A DNA stretch of 64,000 nt from Chrysoperla carnea (lineage: Eukaryota; Arthropoda; Insecta; Neuroptera; Chrysopidae). The notes under the pieces are model-generated. The model was not told the DNA's origin, made no database searches, and worked only from the letters and a program-made list of their open reading frames with translations. The stretch is from NCBI RefSeq assembly GCF_905475395.1, contig NC_058337.1, positions 10,466,983 to 10,530,982 of the forward strand. The letters are read 5' to 3'. The position numbers and the translations under genes were made by a program. Of this stretch, positions 21,201 through 32,313 are shown piece after piece; positions within the stretch are counted from its first letter, which is position 1, and each line of letters opens with the position of its first letter.

Positions 21201-22031
21201 ATCTATTTCTGAGTTTAAAAGGTGAAATCCAAATGACAAAAGCAAATTTACTTTTTGAAGCAAAAATTTCAAGTTATTTTTCTGTATTCGGGTTTGGATT
21301 CAGCGATATCAAACATCCCCTTTAAGATAGGTTATGTTAGGTTGTATTGGCTGCCCACGAGATGCACATTTAATCCATAGATCCCATTGTGATATCATAT
21401 ATGTGTTCTACCACCTTTTCCACTGATAATTTCATTTATGAGTTCTTCATTTATTTTGAGAGGCCATAACCATTAATTAAATTAATTTTTTGTTGTGGCG
21501 GCTTGTAATCGAACCTGCTACCCTAGACTTATCGCGTACGGAATTGGTTACGCCTTAACCAACTAACTGAGTTACTAGGGTTGACCCATTTTAATATTTG
21601 CCATTTTATCTTTTTATTATAGCCTGTATTACAAAATTAATAAATGTTTTTTTTATAGATATGATTTAACAATTGGAACTTCAGACAAAGGATCATCTGT
21701 AGATGAAGTAGAAAAATTTGAATATAAACATCTTTTGATAGTTTTTGGTGGATTGCAAGGTCTAGAGGCTGCTCTTGAAAGTGATAACAGTCTCAATGCT
21801 GATAATCCAAGTCTACTGTTCAATTACTATTTAAATACGTTGCCACAACAAGGTTCGCGAACAATACGAACTGAAGAAGCTATTTTAGTTAGTTTAGCCG
21901 CGTTACGAACCAAATTATGCCCTAAAAACGCACCGAAAATTTTCAACAACTACAGTGAATATGCAGTTAACAGTGATGAATCTTCTAATAACAAAACAAC
22001 ACAAAATGGAGATTTAAGCAGATTTGATTAA
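18272..22031 (+). CDS. SPOUT1: SPOUT1/C9orf114-type RNA methyltransferase homologue
   Basis: Three exons, 18272-18822, 19120-19395 and 21659-22031 (TAA). Total 1200 nt, 399 aa, all GT-AG with matching phases. Residues 1-56 are Lys/Glu-rich (nucleolar-type basic tail). Then comes SIALPGSILENAQSPQLRAY with -GQIARAACIFQVDEIVIFDD, the first strand/helix of the SPOUT fold. Exon 2 starts at the REGVV junction and encodes the inserted beta domain (GRGSAVNVGL...VTVKLEP). Exon 3 carries GYDLTIGTSDKGSSV and the trefoil-knot loop LLIVFGGLQGLEAAL (about 301-315), where SAM should bind. Length fits the family (human about 376 aa). The human protein (CENP-32) is an RNA methyltransferase linked to spindle/kinetochore function; that is by homology. 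ATG in ideal context (ACCATGG). Intron 2 (2.3 kb) is filled with LINE/SINE debris. Confidence 0.95.
20880..21132 (+). mobile_element. LINE 3' end (Jockey-like), truncated
   Basis: Lies in intron 2 of the SPOUT1 homologue. CTCTTGCCATGAGAAGATGGACTC...TTTGACGACCTCTCTTACC resembles, inverted, the terminal coding/3' UTR part of the RNase H relic at 63370-63790 (rc: CTCTTGCCATGAGGAGATGAACTT). It continues through GGTTCATAAAGTATTGG, TTATCACAATGGAAC and GCCACTCTAACCTAACC, the tail also seen at 11326-11462. Confidence 0.55.
21328..21583 (-). mobile_element. tRNA-derived SINE, full length
   Basis: Read on the minus strand, it opens with a tRNA-like head: A box ACTCAGTTAGTTGGTTAAGGC and B box GGTTCGATTAC about 50 bp later. 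The body is shared with 61848-62068 (AACAAAAAATTAATTTAATTAAT, GCCTCTCAAAATAA, GGAAAAGGTGGTAGAACACAT, TATCACAATGGGATC). The tail reads GCCAATACAACCTAACATAACC, like the local LINE tail. Inserted antisense in intron 2 of the SPOUT1 homologue. Confidence 0.8.
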
Positions 22032-22079
22032 ATGTTAAGCGTATGAAAAATGAAAAAAAATGTGACTTCGATTACTTTG

Positions 22080-22085
22080 AATAAA
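22080..22085 (+). terminator. Polyadenylation signal AATAAA of the SPOUT1 homologue
   Basis: AATAAA 49 bp after the stop codon. Confidence 0.6.
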
Positions 22086-22369
22086 TCGATGATAACTTTC
22101 TAAATTATGTTTTAGTCTGAAATTCTCATTTTTTGAAAAAGTGATCATGCAAACACGATAGAGGATAAAAATTTTAACCTCCACCTCAAAATTTGTCTTA
22201 ATGGCAAGAATCAGTTAACATTTTTTGTTAATTTTTATAATTTTTGTTTGTTTTATAGCAGCAATTTAAATATAAATATTTATTTTTCACAAACTTCAAT
22301 TATTGTTTTTTATTTCATTTAGCCTGTGTTAACTTAACTGTCTGTGTAGGTAAATAAAAAAATAAATTT

Positions 22370-22950
22370 AAAAAATAAGAAAACCCGATTGCGTTAAATT
22401 TAAACTGCAACGAAAAAAACAAGTACAGTAGTTTACATGGCGATTTTAACAGTCGGAACCCATTATTGGGAATAAATGAGCCGATCTAAGTTGTATTGGA
22501 TCTCGACTGTTAAGATCGCTCTGTAATCTACTAGAATTGTTTTTTTCATTGCAGTTTAAATTTAACAAAGCCGGGTTTTTTTATTTTATACTTTTTAGTT
22601 GCGATTTTCAAATACCTATTTAATAATGCCCCACTTAACATGGTTTGTCGACTTTCATTTTCAGCCTATAGATATATGTTTGGTCCTTTGTGGCGTTCTA
22701 CAGATCAAACCTGTGGACTGATTTTAATTAATCGTTAAACAATTTGTCTATTTAATACGTATTCAATGAGACCCCACTTAATTTTTTATTTTTTACAATA
22801 TGGCGTCTAGTTGTCGCCAAATTCAATTTTCATTTCTAAGCATCCAGTACACTCGCAAGATTAAGGCAAATCGATTCACGTAAGAATCATTAAGATCGGC
22901 TCACACGTTTGGTCTCTCGTGTGGTGCCACAAAGGACAAAAATACATACA
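22370..22950 (+). mobile_element. Composite hairpin + family B element, copy 2
   Basis: First an imperfect hairpin (about 22375-22600). Its outer arms are CGTTAAATTTAAACTGCA / TGCAGTTTAAATTTAACAAAG, and its inner arms TAGTTTACATGGCGATTTTAACAGTCG / CGACTGTTAAGATCGCTCTGTAATCTA. Then comes the family B body (TTTGTCGACTTTCATTTTCAG to GTTTGGTCTCTCGTGTGGTGCC). The same two parts are joined, in reverse, at 58255-58870. Non-autonomous. Confidence 0.75.
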
Positions 22951-23339
22951 TATAGAACTTGATAACCTTGGAAAATATACTAACTGGAATTCGCAACAGA
23001 GTGAGAACCACTTCTCCAAGATGATTGAGAAGGATAATACGATGGACTGTGAGCTACGATCTCACAGGCAGGCGCACACAGTGATAAAACTTAATAGATT
23101 TACGAAGACTGGATAATCTCCGGATTTATTGGAATGATCTCCGATATTTCTGAAAATTTGATTTGGCAACCCTAGTTTTCGTGAAGGTTGAAAAATAGAC
23201 GTTCGTATTTTTCGAAACGATTTTTCAACTCTTTTGATAATTGCAAATTTTTGATGTCAATCATTTCTACGCAAAGGTGTTGTCAATGAATTTCTTTTAA
23301 TAAATAAGATAACAAAACGATTTGAAGGTGACGCAAGCT

Positions 23340-23545
23340 CATGAAAAAGATATAAAAAAATTCAGCTTGATATCTCTTTTAGTTTTTGATTTATCGTGTT
23401 AACGGACAGACAAGCGGAAATGTGCTAATTCTAGGTTAATCTGTCGCTATATCAAAATTTTGTTTGTAGCATCAATATTTCTAAGCGTTAAAAATTGGGA
23501 ATAAACTTAATATACTCTGATATATTTCGTATATAGGGTACAAAA
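23340..23545. repeat. Family A fragment
   Basis: TTCAGCTTGATATCTCTTTTAG..., then CAAAATTTTGTTTGTAGCATCAATATTTCTAAGCGTTA..., ending TATTTCGTATATAGGGTACAA. It is an inverted terminus of the 5930-6945 family. Confidence 0.7.
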
Positions 23546-24415
23546 ACTAAATAAAACCTTTTTGAAAACAAGTTTTTAGAAAAAGCTAGCCCATACGATG
23601 AAAGAGGAAAAAAGGAATAGTAAAAAAAGAAATTTTTATGTAAGGCCCTAAAGTACAAAAATAGTCCACGGTTCTTACCAAAATTAAACTCTAGATCCAC
23701 GCCAGTTTTCAAGTAAATTTTTGGTAAAATACGTCGTAATTTAAAATAAAAATAAATTTTTGCGTTTTATCTACTATATTTTTACTCGTACATACAATTC
23801 AAACTTTTCCCATTCTCCATAAAGCAACTTGCCTCTCGCTTTGCTATCGGCTGGCGACGCCCTTGCCAAGAAACCTACCATATGTAAATCTGACGCGCTC
23901 AAGTTATTCCCCAAATCCCCTCTTGGACTGCCCTATTATATTCGGTTTGAACAAATATTAAAACAGATGATGAATGTTATGAATGAATATATTTTTATTG
24001 CTACAGTAATTGCTTTTTATAATAATTTACAAGAAATGAATTTTTTTATTACTCTGATAAATAACAACAGAGAATAGAAACTCATTGGAAGAACAATTTC
24101 CTTTTTTGTTTACTTTTATAACACCTAACATCTGATCTGTTTTGTCTATTTTCTTTTTTTTTATTTGAAAAAATATAAGTTTGTTCTTTTTATGTAGGTA
24201 CATATTTTTTTATAGATAGGAGGAACACTGTGTACAACATTCAATGACTAAATAATTCAAGACAACATTGTTTTCGTACGTCTTAACTTCCTATAAATGG
24301 AATATTTTTTGTGCTGCGTGTGCGTAAATCATATTAAGAATAGTGAGAAAGTAAAAAGTGGTAATAATAATTCGAATTAAAATTTCACAAACCTTGAAAA
24401 TCATCATAAGAAAAC

Positions 24416-24690
24416 TTATTTATTTTTGGTTCTACGACTAAAAATTTCTCGACCAAAGTTATAGAGAAATTTGTTTGCAACAAAAAATGTTCGAATAATT
24501 TTTTCAGAACTATAGTTTGTCAGATAAAACATAAAAACCACTTGTACCCCTTTTTCCAAGATGCCGGCCTTGGGACAAGGGTTGCAACCCCACAAACTTG
24601 GATTTAGCATTACACTAACCCCTCCATGATATCTAGAAAAATAAAATTGCGTCCTCTGAAAAATGCAACCCCAAATGTAACTTTTCAATG
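24416..24690. repeat. Unclassified repeat-like segment
   Basis: Has a GC-richer patch (GATGCCGGCCTTGGGACAAGGGTTGCAACCCC) in AT-rich surroundings. The minus-strand 90-codon frame has no recognisable domain and I do not call it a gene. Confidence 0.25.
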
Positions 24691-24839
24691 GACTAATTTT
24701 TTTTCGTAAAATTTTAAAAACTTTCGCTTGTCCTTTTAGAAATTCGATCAGTGGACATATATGTAACGGGCAGTGATGATTTTTCTTATTACTGTTTTTT
24801 AATTACAGAAAATAGTTTATTAGACCGGTTTTTGCAGAG

Positions 24840-25035
24840 AAGGAATATCCGTTAGGCAAACTAGGCACGTAGCTAAGGGTGCAAGGTTACAAAGAGGCGT
24901 GCGCGTGAAAGTTTTAAACAAAGAAGCTAGTTACTATATAAGTATTAGTTAAAATTTATAAACGCCGCATTTATATGCCGCTAGAACGACATCAATGAAA
25001 CGTTTACCTAAGAGGGCGCTTTACATTTAATCCGC
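24840..25035. mobile_element. hAT-like end fragment
   Basis: TTAGGCAAACTAGGCACGTAGCTAAGGGTGCAAGG at 24852-24886 has the look of hAT terminal regions. The segment stops at TTACATTTAATCCGCCTCTG (25017-25036), the same terminus as the hAT-like element at 29049-29642. No transposase coding. Confidence 0.45.
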
Positions 25036-26993
25036 CTCTGGGTATTTGTATTGATTTGCATAATACATTTCTCCAATCTTCTGTGAGTATAAATGCTCCC
25101 ATATTACGTGCGAATCAGCTTTTCCATTATGTTTTGAAAAAATTAGTTAAAATAATTATTTAAAAATTATTTTATTAGGAGTCTAAGAAAAAAATCCTTC
25201 AAATAAAACTTTCAAATTTTTTGCTTAAGAAAATGTATAAAATTATTCCCATTTAAATAAAAGGAACCTTCACTAAAGAATAAATTGATAAGCGTAATGT
25301 ATTAAACAAAAGTAGAAAAATTCCTAGCTGGTTCATTTAAAATGAAACACCCTATATAGCTATACTCCGTGTATCAAATCCGTAAACGCTATCTGTTAAA
25401 AAGCAATTAGAAATACAAAGAATTTATATGGAAACATGCCCTTAATTACTTTTTAATAACTGATGACGATCGATGCTGCTTACATTTATAAAATAATTTG
25501 TAAGATGATTTTGGTCGATATTATTTTTTGTCCCGCTGCTATTTCTTAAATGCTCTGTTCTACCACTTTTCCGGCTTATTTATTGTACTAAATGGGATCT
25601 ATAGCCTAAGTGTGTGCTTCGTGGAGTCATATAACCTAAGCTAACCTAACTTATATCATTCAGAAAATGAATTAAAAAAGTAGTTGAAACCTGCAAAAAT
25701 TATATAAAGTAACATAAATTTGAATTTTGCTAATTGCGTTAATTTTTTTTAAAGGCAATGTATTTTCGTAGATATATAAAAATGGCTATTATTATTAATG
25801 GTATTCAAAGCGTTGGAAGAATAGTACAAAATCCAGATCAAATAATGAACACCTTTAATATTATCACCTTCATTAACTTTTAGAATTCAATAAAGAGCTA
25901 TTTAAATACAGCATAATATGTATTATAAAACGAAATACAAAAATAGGAGGAGTATATTTTTTATTCCAATTAAAGTACATAAAAAGCACCTAGATTTTTT
26001 TTTATGAGTACAATTAATTTAGCATTTTTGTAAAAGATAGTGGAATGTTATCGTATAAAAATTAAATTTTTTTAAATTTCTCTTATTTTAAATAAGCTCT
26101 TCACTGGGTTTTTATAAACTGGTTTCAAAGAACTCGAAATATTTTCAACAATCTTATATAATAAAAACAGGAAAAGTATTAATTTATTTAGTCAACAAAC
26201 TTCGAAGTTGAAAAAACAATCAGACTCAATATTTTGGCAGTGAAGGAGCAGTTGAATTCTTTTTCTTTGCTTATAACTTCGATGATTTTCTTATTTTAAG
26301 TAATTGATTTTTTTTCCCATTTTTGGATTTCAGTACATTTCATATAATAATATTTTAACAAGTATTTCAATCAACAAAATATATAGTCTTTTATACTAGT
26401 TTTTTTTTTTTTGCTTTTACTTGAATCAAAAATTTTAACTCCTCAAATAAAAATGTCTAAATTTTTAAAATCACAAACTTTAAAAACCATTAAATAATAT
26501 AATTGTAAATATAATCTGTCAATATTAACATCCAATCAGAGAATACACCGAAATTGTGTTCAAATAACAAAGCTCAATCTCTTGAAATTCAAAATCAATT
26601 AAATTTTTTGCTAGACCAACGTTACATAGACGTTTTTATTTTAAAACGTTTTTCAGGTTCAATTAAAACCTCACTCTGATTCATAATAGAAAAACATTAG
26701 ATGAACGCTTAAAATTAGAACGTGGTTAATTAAGATTACTAGACAAGATATTTGTCAGTATTTAGTTTACACTGTATGCATCATATTAAAAACATCAATC
26801 ATAATCGAAGAGACCATGATGTAAGTAAATATCATATGCATGATTAAAAGTAAACAACAAAAATAAAAAGTAATAATAATAAATAAAGACTTTTTTCTTT
26901 CACTAGATAGCCTTTCTTAGCATTAAAATTCCATATAATATTCGGTCCTTGCCTATGTTCGTCATCTTCTGTGGTTATAGCTTTATACATGTA
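25036..26993. other. Gene-poor AT-rich stretch
   Basis: Nothing coding. At about 25590-25655 a SINE/LINE tail fragment is visible on the plus strand (ATGGGATCTATAGCCTAAGTGTGTGC...ATATAACCTAAGCTAACCTAAC). Confidence 0.5.
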
Positions 26994-27207
26994 CAGCCTG
27001 TGTTAAATATCATGGCCAATACAAACTCAACGTTAAGTATTAAGATCTATAAAACTTCTTGTGTTTGTGCATGCTACATGCTTGGCAAAATTCCTACTAA
27101 AACTAGTCGCATAGCACAAAACTTATTTTTTAAGAATATAGCGGAATCTTACACGAAATAACACTTAACGTTGAATTCGTATTGAGTACGATATTTAACA
27201 CAGGCTG
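26994..27207. mobile_element. Tc1/mariner-type MITE, 214 bp, TA-flanked
   Basis: Terminal inverted repeats CAGCCTGTGTTAAATATC (26994) and GATATTTAACACAGGCTG (ending 27207) extend inward about 45 bp (AACTCAACGTTAAGT / ACTTAACGTTGAATT). Both ends are flanked by TA, the Tc1/mariner target duplication. No transposase. Confidence 0.85.
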
Positions 27208-27209
27208 TA

Positions 27210-28292
27210 TATTGCTTAGTAGTCTTAGAACTATTTCACAATTTAATCACTTTCAAGATAATTGGGAGATAAACTTATTTTCATGTTTTTTTCGACATTT
27301 GCCGTGGATGTGGGACAACATTGCTGGCAGATTCCAGTTCCTAAGAGTCGAAACCAAAAAATAGGTTTATTTTATCCGATTCATCAGCAGGATTTGAACT
27401 GATTTACATTGGTTATCACTCTAGTTTAAAAGGGATTTAACTAAAAAAAATTATATTTGAACGCAATTTCGTAGCTTACATAAATACTCAAAATTCTGTG
27501 TTAGAAACTTTTTCCTTACAATATAAAGGCGTATGAAATGTGCGTTAATTAACAGTTCGTTAAGAAAATAATCTATTTACATATTTTATTAAGCACAGTA
27601 AAATGATCCAAAAAGGATATTTTGAGAAGTTACGATTCACAATTTATGATATAAATATAATTAATCACTTGAAATATTAAATGGCCTTTATGGCAGAATA
27701 GCGATCTAAGATATGAGCCTCTTTTACTCAAAATTGTCAATTGTATCGATCGCTACCGCAATGGGTATAATTGACAATTTTGTCAATTGTACCTTTTAAA
27801 TATTTATCATTCCTTTTAAAAATGTTTTCGCACGACACAATTTTTGTTGAACGTTCCCCTGCGCCGGAAACTTGACACATGAGAAAATTTACTTTGGTTT
27901 GCAAATAAAAAATGATTGGGGATCTGAAATTTTAATTGGTTTCTATTGATATGCGTGAACCAAAACTGAATCAAGCTAGCGGTTTTCATTTTTTTTATTA
28001 TCTATATCGATCGTTCAATTAAAGTTGAATCGTGAGAACGCGCCTCAAATCACCTATGTACAGAATCTATAAAAACGTGAACATTCTAACATCAAGAAGT
28101 AATCATGTTTCAAAATTAGATCAATTTAGATTTTCAAGTGTATCAAAACATTATAATTCATTGAAATTAGATAAAAATATTATTTAATAAAATCATCTCC
28201 CACTTTTATAATCTGACATTATCTTAAAACCATCCAAATGTGCAACTGCGGCATTTTTCAACGAAATAGAACCCCAAAAAGTAATGTACATA
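27210..28292. other. AT-rich stretch with one short hairpin
   Basis: AAAATTGTCAATTGTA at about 27730-27745 and ATAATTGACAATTTT at about 27769-27783 form an imperfect stem. No gene seen. Confidence 0.4.
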
Positions 28293-28546
28293 TAGGGTTT
28301 CTACTTAATTTGGCTACATATGGAAAACTTGTTTATTAAGATTTCAAAAAAAGTTATTCTTTATAAAAATCTCTGCTTTCGAAAATATTAACATTCAGTT
28401 ATTCGCTGTTGACATCGAATGTATAGGGTGTTCACAAATTGAAAAAGTTTAGCAGAAATGGAAGATTTTTGTAGAGAATAACTTTTTTTCGTAAACCGTA
28501 AAATAAAAAAGTTTTCCATATGTAGCCAACTTAAGTAAACACCCTG
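28293..28546. mobile_element. MITE with TTGGCTACATATGG inverted repeats
   Basis: The left arm (TTTCTACTTAATTTGGCTACA, then TATGGAAAACTT) pairs with the right arm (AAGTTTTCCATATGTAGCC, then AACTTAAGTAAACACCCTG). About 90 bp per arm with indels, total about 254 bp. The right end matches the CAGGGTG... start of other local elements. Non-coding. Confidence 0.8.
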
Positions 28547-29048
28547 AATATCTTTTTTGCGCAGAATTCAATATGATTAAGAGTTTTTTTTTTTACATAG
28601 ACCTTAAAAGTGCGTAAAATGTAAAAATGAAATGCGAAAACGTATCTTATGGGTGCCAGGCTCTAATAAATTTGGGAGACGCTATACAATATTGACATTA
28701 ACCAGCTATTTCCTTGTCTTGCTAATTTCATTTAACTATATACAGATGCTGTTTCTTTGTTGATGTTAGTAAGGTACTTTACAAGACATTTTGTTGGTAA
28801 TTGCCAGTTGACTCAGTTGATTTTGCTCAGTATAATTTGAAGTTTTTTACCCTGTTTCAAATTTTAAATGAACGGAACCTTGAACAGACCTGAGTAGTTA
28901 AGTAAATTAAAAAAATTACATATTATGCTAATGAGCTTAGTAAATAAGTAAAATGTGTTAGTGATTTTTGTCGAAATTTCATTATTAATATTTTTAAATC
29001 GAAAACAACAATAGTAGAGGAATTACAGTTAATAAATTTAGGAGATCA

Positions 29049-29642
29049 TCAAGAATCAGAGGCGGATTATACATATGGCAAAGTTGTCATGTTGCTTCAG
29101 GCGCGAGGTTAAAAAAGGATGTGCGATGGAAAGTTTTTTTAAACAAACATAAAATTAATTGTGTAAGCAAGTATGCAAAAAATTACAGCGCGTTGATTTA
29201 CACAGTTATTCAAATGTATAACAGTCTAATTTATATAATTTTTTTATATAATAAATAGCTCACAGCAGTTGAATTTGCCGAAGATTTTACTTCTTCATTA
29301 TCTGGCCGGGAACCATTCAGAGTGGCAGCATGTTCAGTACTTACAGACTTGTGGTTAAACTTCAAAAAGGAGAGAATTAAGCGGCAATTTTTACAGTAAA
29401 TTTTCGTTTTGATCAATTTAAACACTGAAAAAGTTCAAAATAGAGCAAGTATATTAGTAACGATGCATTCTGGTAATTTAGAAAAGTGCTTTTTTGATGA
29501 ATATATCCAATAGGTTTTAAGAAATACAGAATTTGAAATTAAAGAACTAAAAAAACGGTTTATTTTTATAGATTTTTATAACTAGCAGCACTAATTTTTT
29601 TTAATTGCCTGTGGGGGCAAAATTTTTTAATCCGCCTCTGAT
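29049..29642. mobile_element. hAT-like non-autonomous element
   Basis: Inverted termini CAGAGGCGGATTATAC (from 29057) and TTAATCCGCCTCTG (ending about 29641) fit hAT-type ends. A 64-codon minus-strand frame inside (29231-29425) has no recognisable transposase motif. I see no clear 8-bp target duplication. Confidence 0.55.
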
Positions 29643-30697
29643 ACACTGGGAAGTGGGCCAAATGGGATTGAAGGAATCTGTTTACGATTACGTAAATGGC
29701 ACTACGGTAATAAATTCATTTTACGCAGGTGTAAGCGGATCACTCCAACCCTTTTGGATTACTTTAAGCTCAAAGGAATGATTTATGGGGTAGAAGATAT
29801 TCGCTTACGCCTACGAAAATGACTTACTATATAAGTAAATTCCACGCGTAAGTGAATCACTCTTGCTAGGTAGAACACATATTATTTATTTACATATTTT
29901 GATAAACACACACCACTTTTTTCTATTTGGAAAACGGTTTGAACAAGGCTTCAAATTGCACTGTGTCTTAGCGCATGCCATATTCCAAGACAACTGAACT
30001 TACCATAAAAGGCTCTATAAATTGCTATTATTCTACTTGACTCAAAGTCAATATATAATAATTGTTTTCAATAAAACATTTGTTTATATATTAAGTATAA
30101 TTGCTTATATTATTTATATTATTATATAATAAGATATGATTTATTTATATTCTTAATTTACTATTTTCCTATCACTGTGATTTTAAAATTCCACAATAGA
30201 CACCTAAATAGAGATGAGCATGAGATGAAAACAATTTTAATGATTTTATTTATGAAACAACAATCAATTTTTTATAACTTTTTAAGGTACGTCTCGACAA
30301 TCAACCAATAAAGAGCCTGCCTACAAAATTTTATTTTTTTTAACTTTAATAACAATCCGGGCAATGGATATGAGTGAACGTGTGCAATTTTGAAACAGAA
30401 GCTTTTTAATTGGGGAAGTAGTTTTATTTTTACTTTTCTGTGTAGATATAATTTTCACTCTATTTTCAACATATTTAACCAGTAAAAACACTTTAATCAC
30501 AATTTTTTTATGTCTAAGTATTCACTAAGATACCTATAATCGAATGTGACTAATTTTTACACAAGAAAAATGTTGGCAAATATTTATTTTGAACATTACA
30601 CCAAGCTAGGCACACAAATACCACACATCAAATATTCTTGGAACCACGAAATAACAGAGGTCGAAAAAAATATGGCCAATAGACTAAAGTAGAATTA
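29643..30697. other. Gene-poor stretch with an inverted pair
   Basis: TTCATTTTACGCAGGTGTAAGCGGA (about 29715) and CGCTTACGCCTACGAAAATGA (about 29801) are imperfect inverted partners around 60 bp, possibly a small MITE. Nothing else named. Confidence 0.35.
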
Positions 30698-30746
30698 AAC
30701 AGTTTTTGTCAGTAAGTAAAGGTCTTCTCCACTGACAAAAACTGTT
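30698..30746. other. Perfect 16-bp stem-loop
   Basis: AACAGTTTTTGTCAGT (30698-30713) and ACTGACAAAAACTGTT (30731-30746) are exact complements with a 17-nt loop. The stem does not extend well beyond this, so it is short for a microRNA precursor; a small transposon end-pair is the alternative. Confidence 0.6.
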
Positions 30747-31386
30747 CAATCAAATAAATGGCTTGGGTCGATAACGTTTAACTACTTGCCTAGCCTAGTG
30801 ATTTAAATTTAGTTCCACTTTCTTCCACCTGGCGCTGAAATCTACGCATTGTAGATATATTGTCGGCAAAAAACAATATTGTTGGTGTTTTTCACAGCTT
30901 GATTGCGTTTACGCAAAAAAATATTACAATGGAAGACTAAAGTGACAAAAATTTGGGACCAGTATGGCACTTTTGGTGTTCAGCGTCTCCAAAAACGTAG
31001 TTGTAAACCTGTTGCGAATCAGTGTCGCAAGAACAGATGTGCTTGTTTTAAAAACTAAGTTCCTTGCAAATCCAAGTGCAACGGAAGTTTAACTTGCGTT
31101 AAAAAATAATATTTTAATTACTTACATGTGTACTTTATTATTGAGTTACGCTATTTAATCTCATGATTACCAAATAACAATATGTTATATTTTATATAAC
31201 TTATATAAACATTTTCTAATGTCAGATATTTGTATGAATAATCTAAGCATCAGCCAGCCAGTTCATTGAATGTTGTATTAGACGCTAGAGCTGAATATCA
31301 TTCAGGACACTAGTTGAACCGCGCCGTTTAGTAAAAGGCTAGGCTCTTAATTGAACGGTTAATTAAGCTAGCTGGCTGTGACATAT

Positions 31387-31510
31387 ATAGGGTGTTCCGA
31401 GACTCAGTGGCCATAGTTTAAGAACGTATTATTTTGACAGTTTTAAGTCGAAAGTGCCTTATATACTTTTGTCCAAAACCCAATAGTAAAGTAATTATGT
31501 GCACTATTAA
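31387..31510. repeat. Single terminus related to the 32314-32995 element
   Basis: TATAGGGTGTTCCGAGACTCAGTGGCCATAG... through TTATATACTTTTGTCCAAAA matches the left arm of the element at 32314. Its partner arm is missing. Confidence 0.7.
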
Positions 31511-31534
31511 ATTTAACCCAAGTAACAAGTAAAG

Positions 31535-31687
31535 ATGTTCTTGAAATATATACGTCCTCTATCCAAAGCACAATTTAAAGGTAAGTCTAGAGTTGGCAAA
31601 GGTAGGAAAAAAGGAAAAATGACAATTTATACGGGTGGTCCAGAGGAAGAATTTCTGGAAAAAGATTACTTAAGAAATCTAAACTAA
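31535..31687 (+). pseudogene. Pogo/Tigger-like transposase C-terminal remnant
   Basis: A 50-codon frame, too short to stand out. It encodes LKYIRPLSKAQFKGK, then GRKKGKMTIYTGGPEEEFLE. The pattern I-RP-x-KA, basic stretch, RKKGK, x-I-T/Y-T-x-x-P-x-x-x-x-LE is that of the region after the DDE domain in pogo/Tigger (CENP-B-like) transposases. The catalytic domain is absent. A relic by resemblance only; fairly likely but not proven. Confidence 0.5.
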
Positions 31688-32313
31688 AAAAACAAATGCC
31701 ATGCAAATATGAATCCATTTGTACTTTTGAATCGGGTATTTTGTCTCCTTTTGAATATGCATTAAAAAATGATTAATGATTGAAAAATAATACTAAAAGC
31801 TTCTGTTACAATTTTTATTCTATAATTATGATTTATAAACGTATCTGTAGTAAAATTGAAGATTTATATTAAACAAATATAAAATATTATCAATAATTTT
31901 TTGGTGCCTTTAAAAAAAAAAAAATTTAATGTGCTTTTTATTTTCTTATCGACTCTAATCACTTCATATCACATTCGTCGATTTTCGTTATTTGCAGTGT
32001 TATAGTTATTTTTGGTTGTATTTTCACGAGTACAATAATTCATTTAAATTAAAAACGTACGTTCCTAAATAAAAGCCGTCATGCCATCTGGCACGCTAAG
32101 ATGTCATCAATTTAGATTTATACAATGTAAATTGATCGTACCAATTGGCCTGACCTTTTGTTGTATTTAGGAACGTATCCTAGATGTTTATCATGAATAA
32201 TTAAATCATGAATATATTGCATGAATTGGAATGAATGTTACAAATAATTTCTATAAAAAAATGTCAAAATTGATTTCCAAAAATAATTTCTTTTACGAGT
32301 TAAACATAATATA

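Noticed and set aside
23829-24077. 82-codon plus-strand frame
   Set aside because: No recognisable domain, no splice context, no homology I can name; treated as chance.
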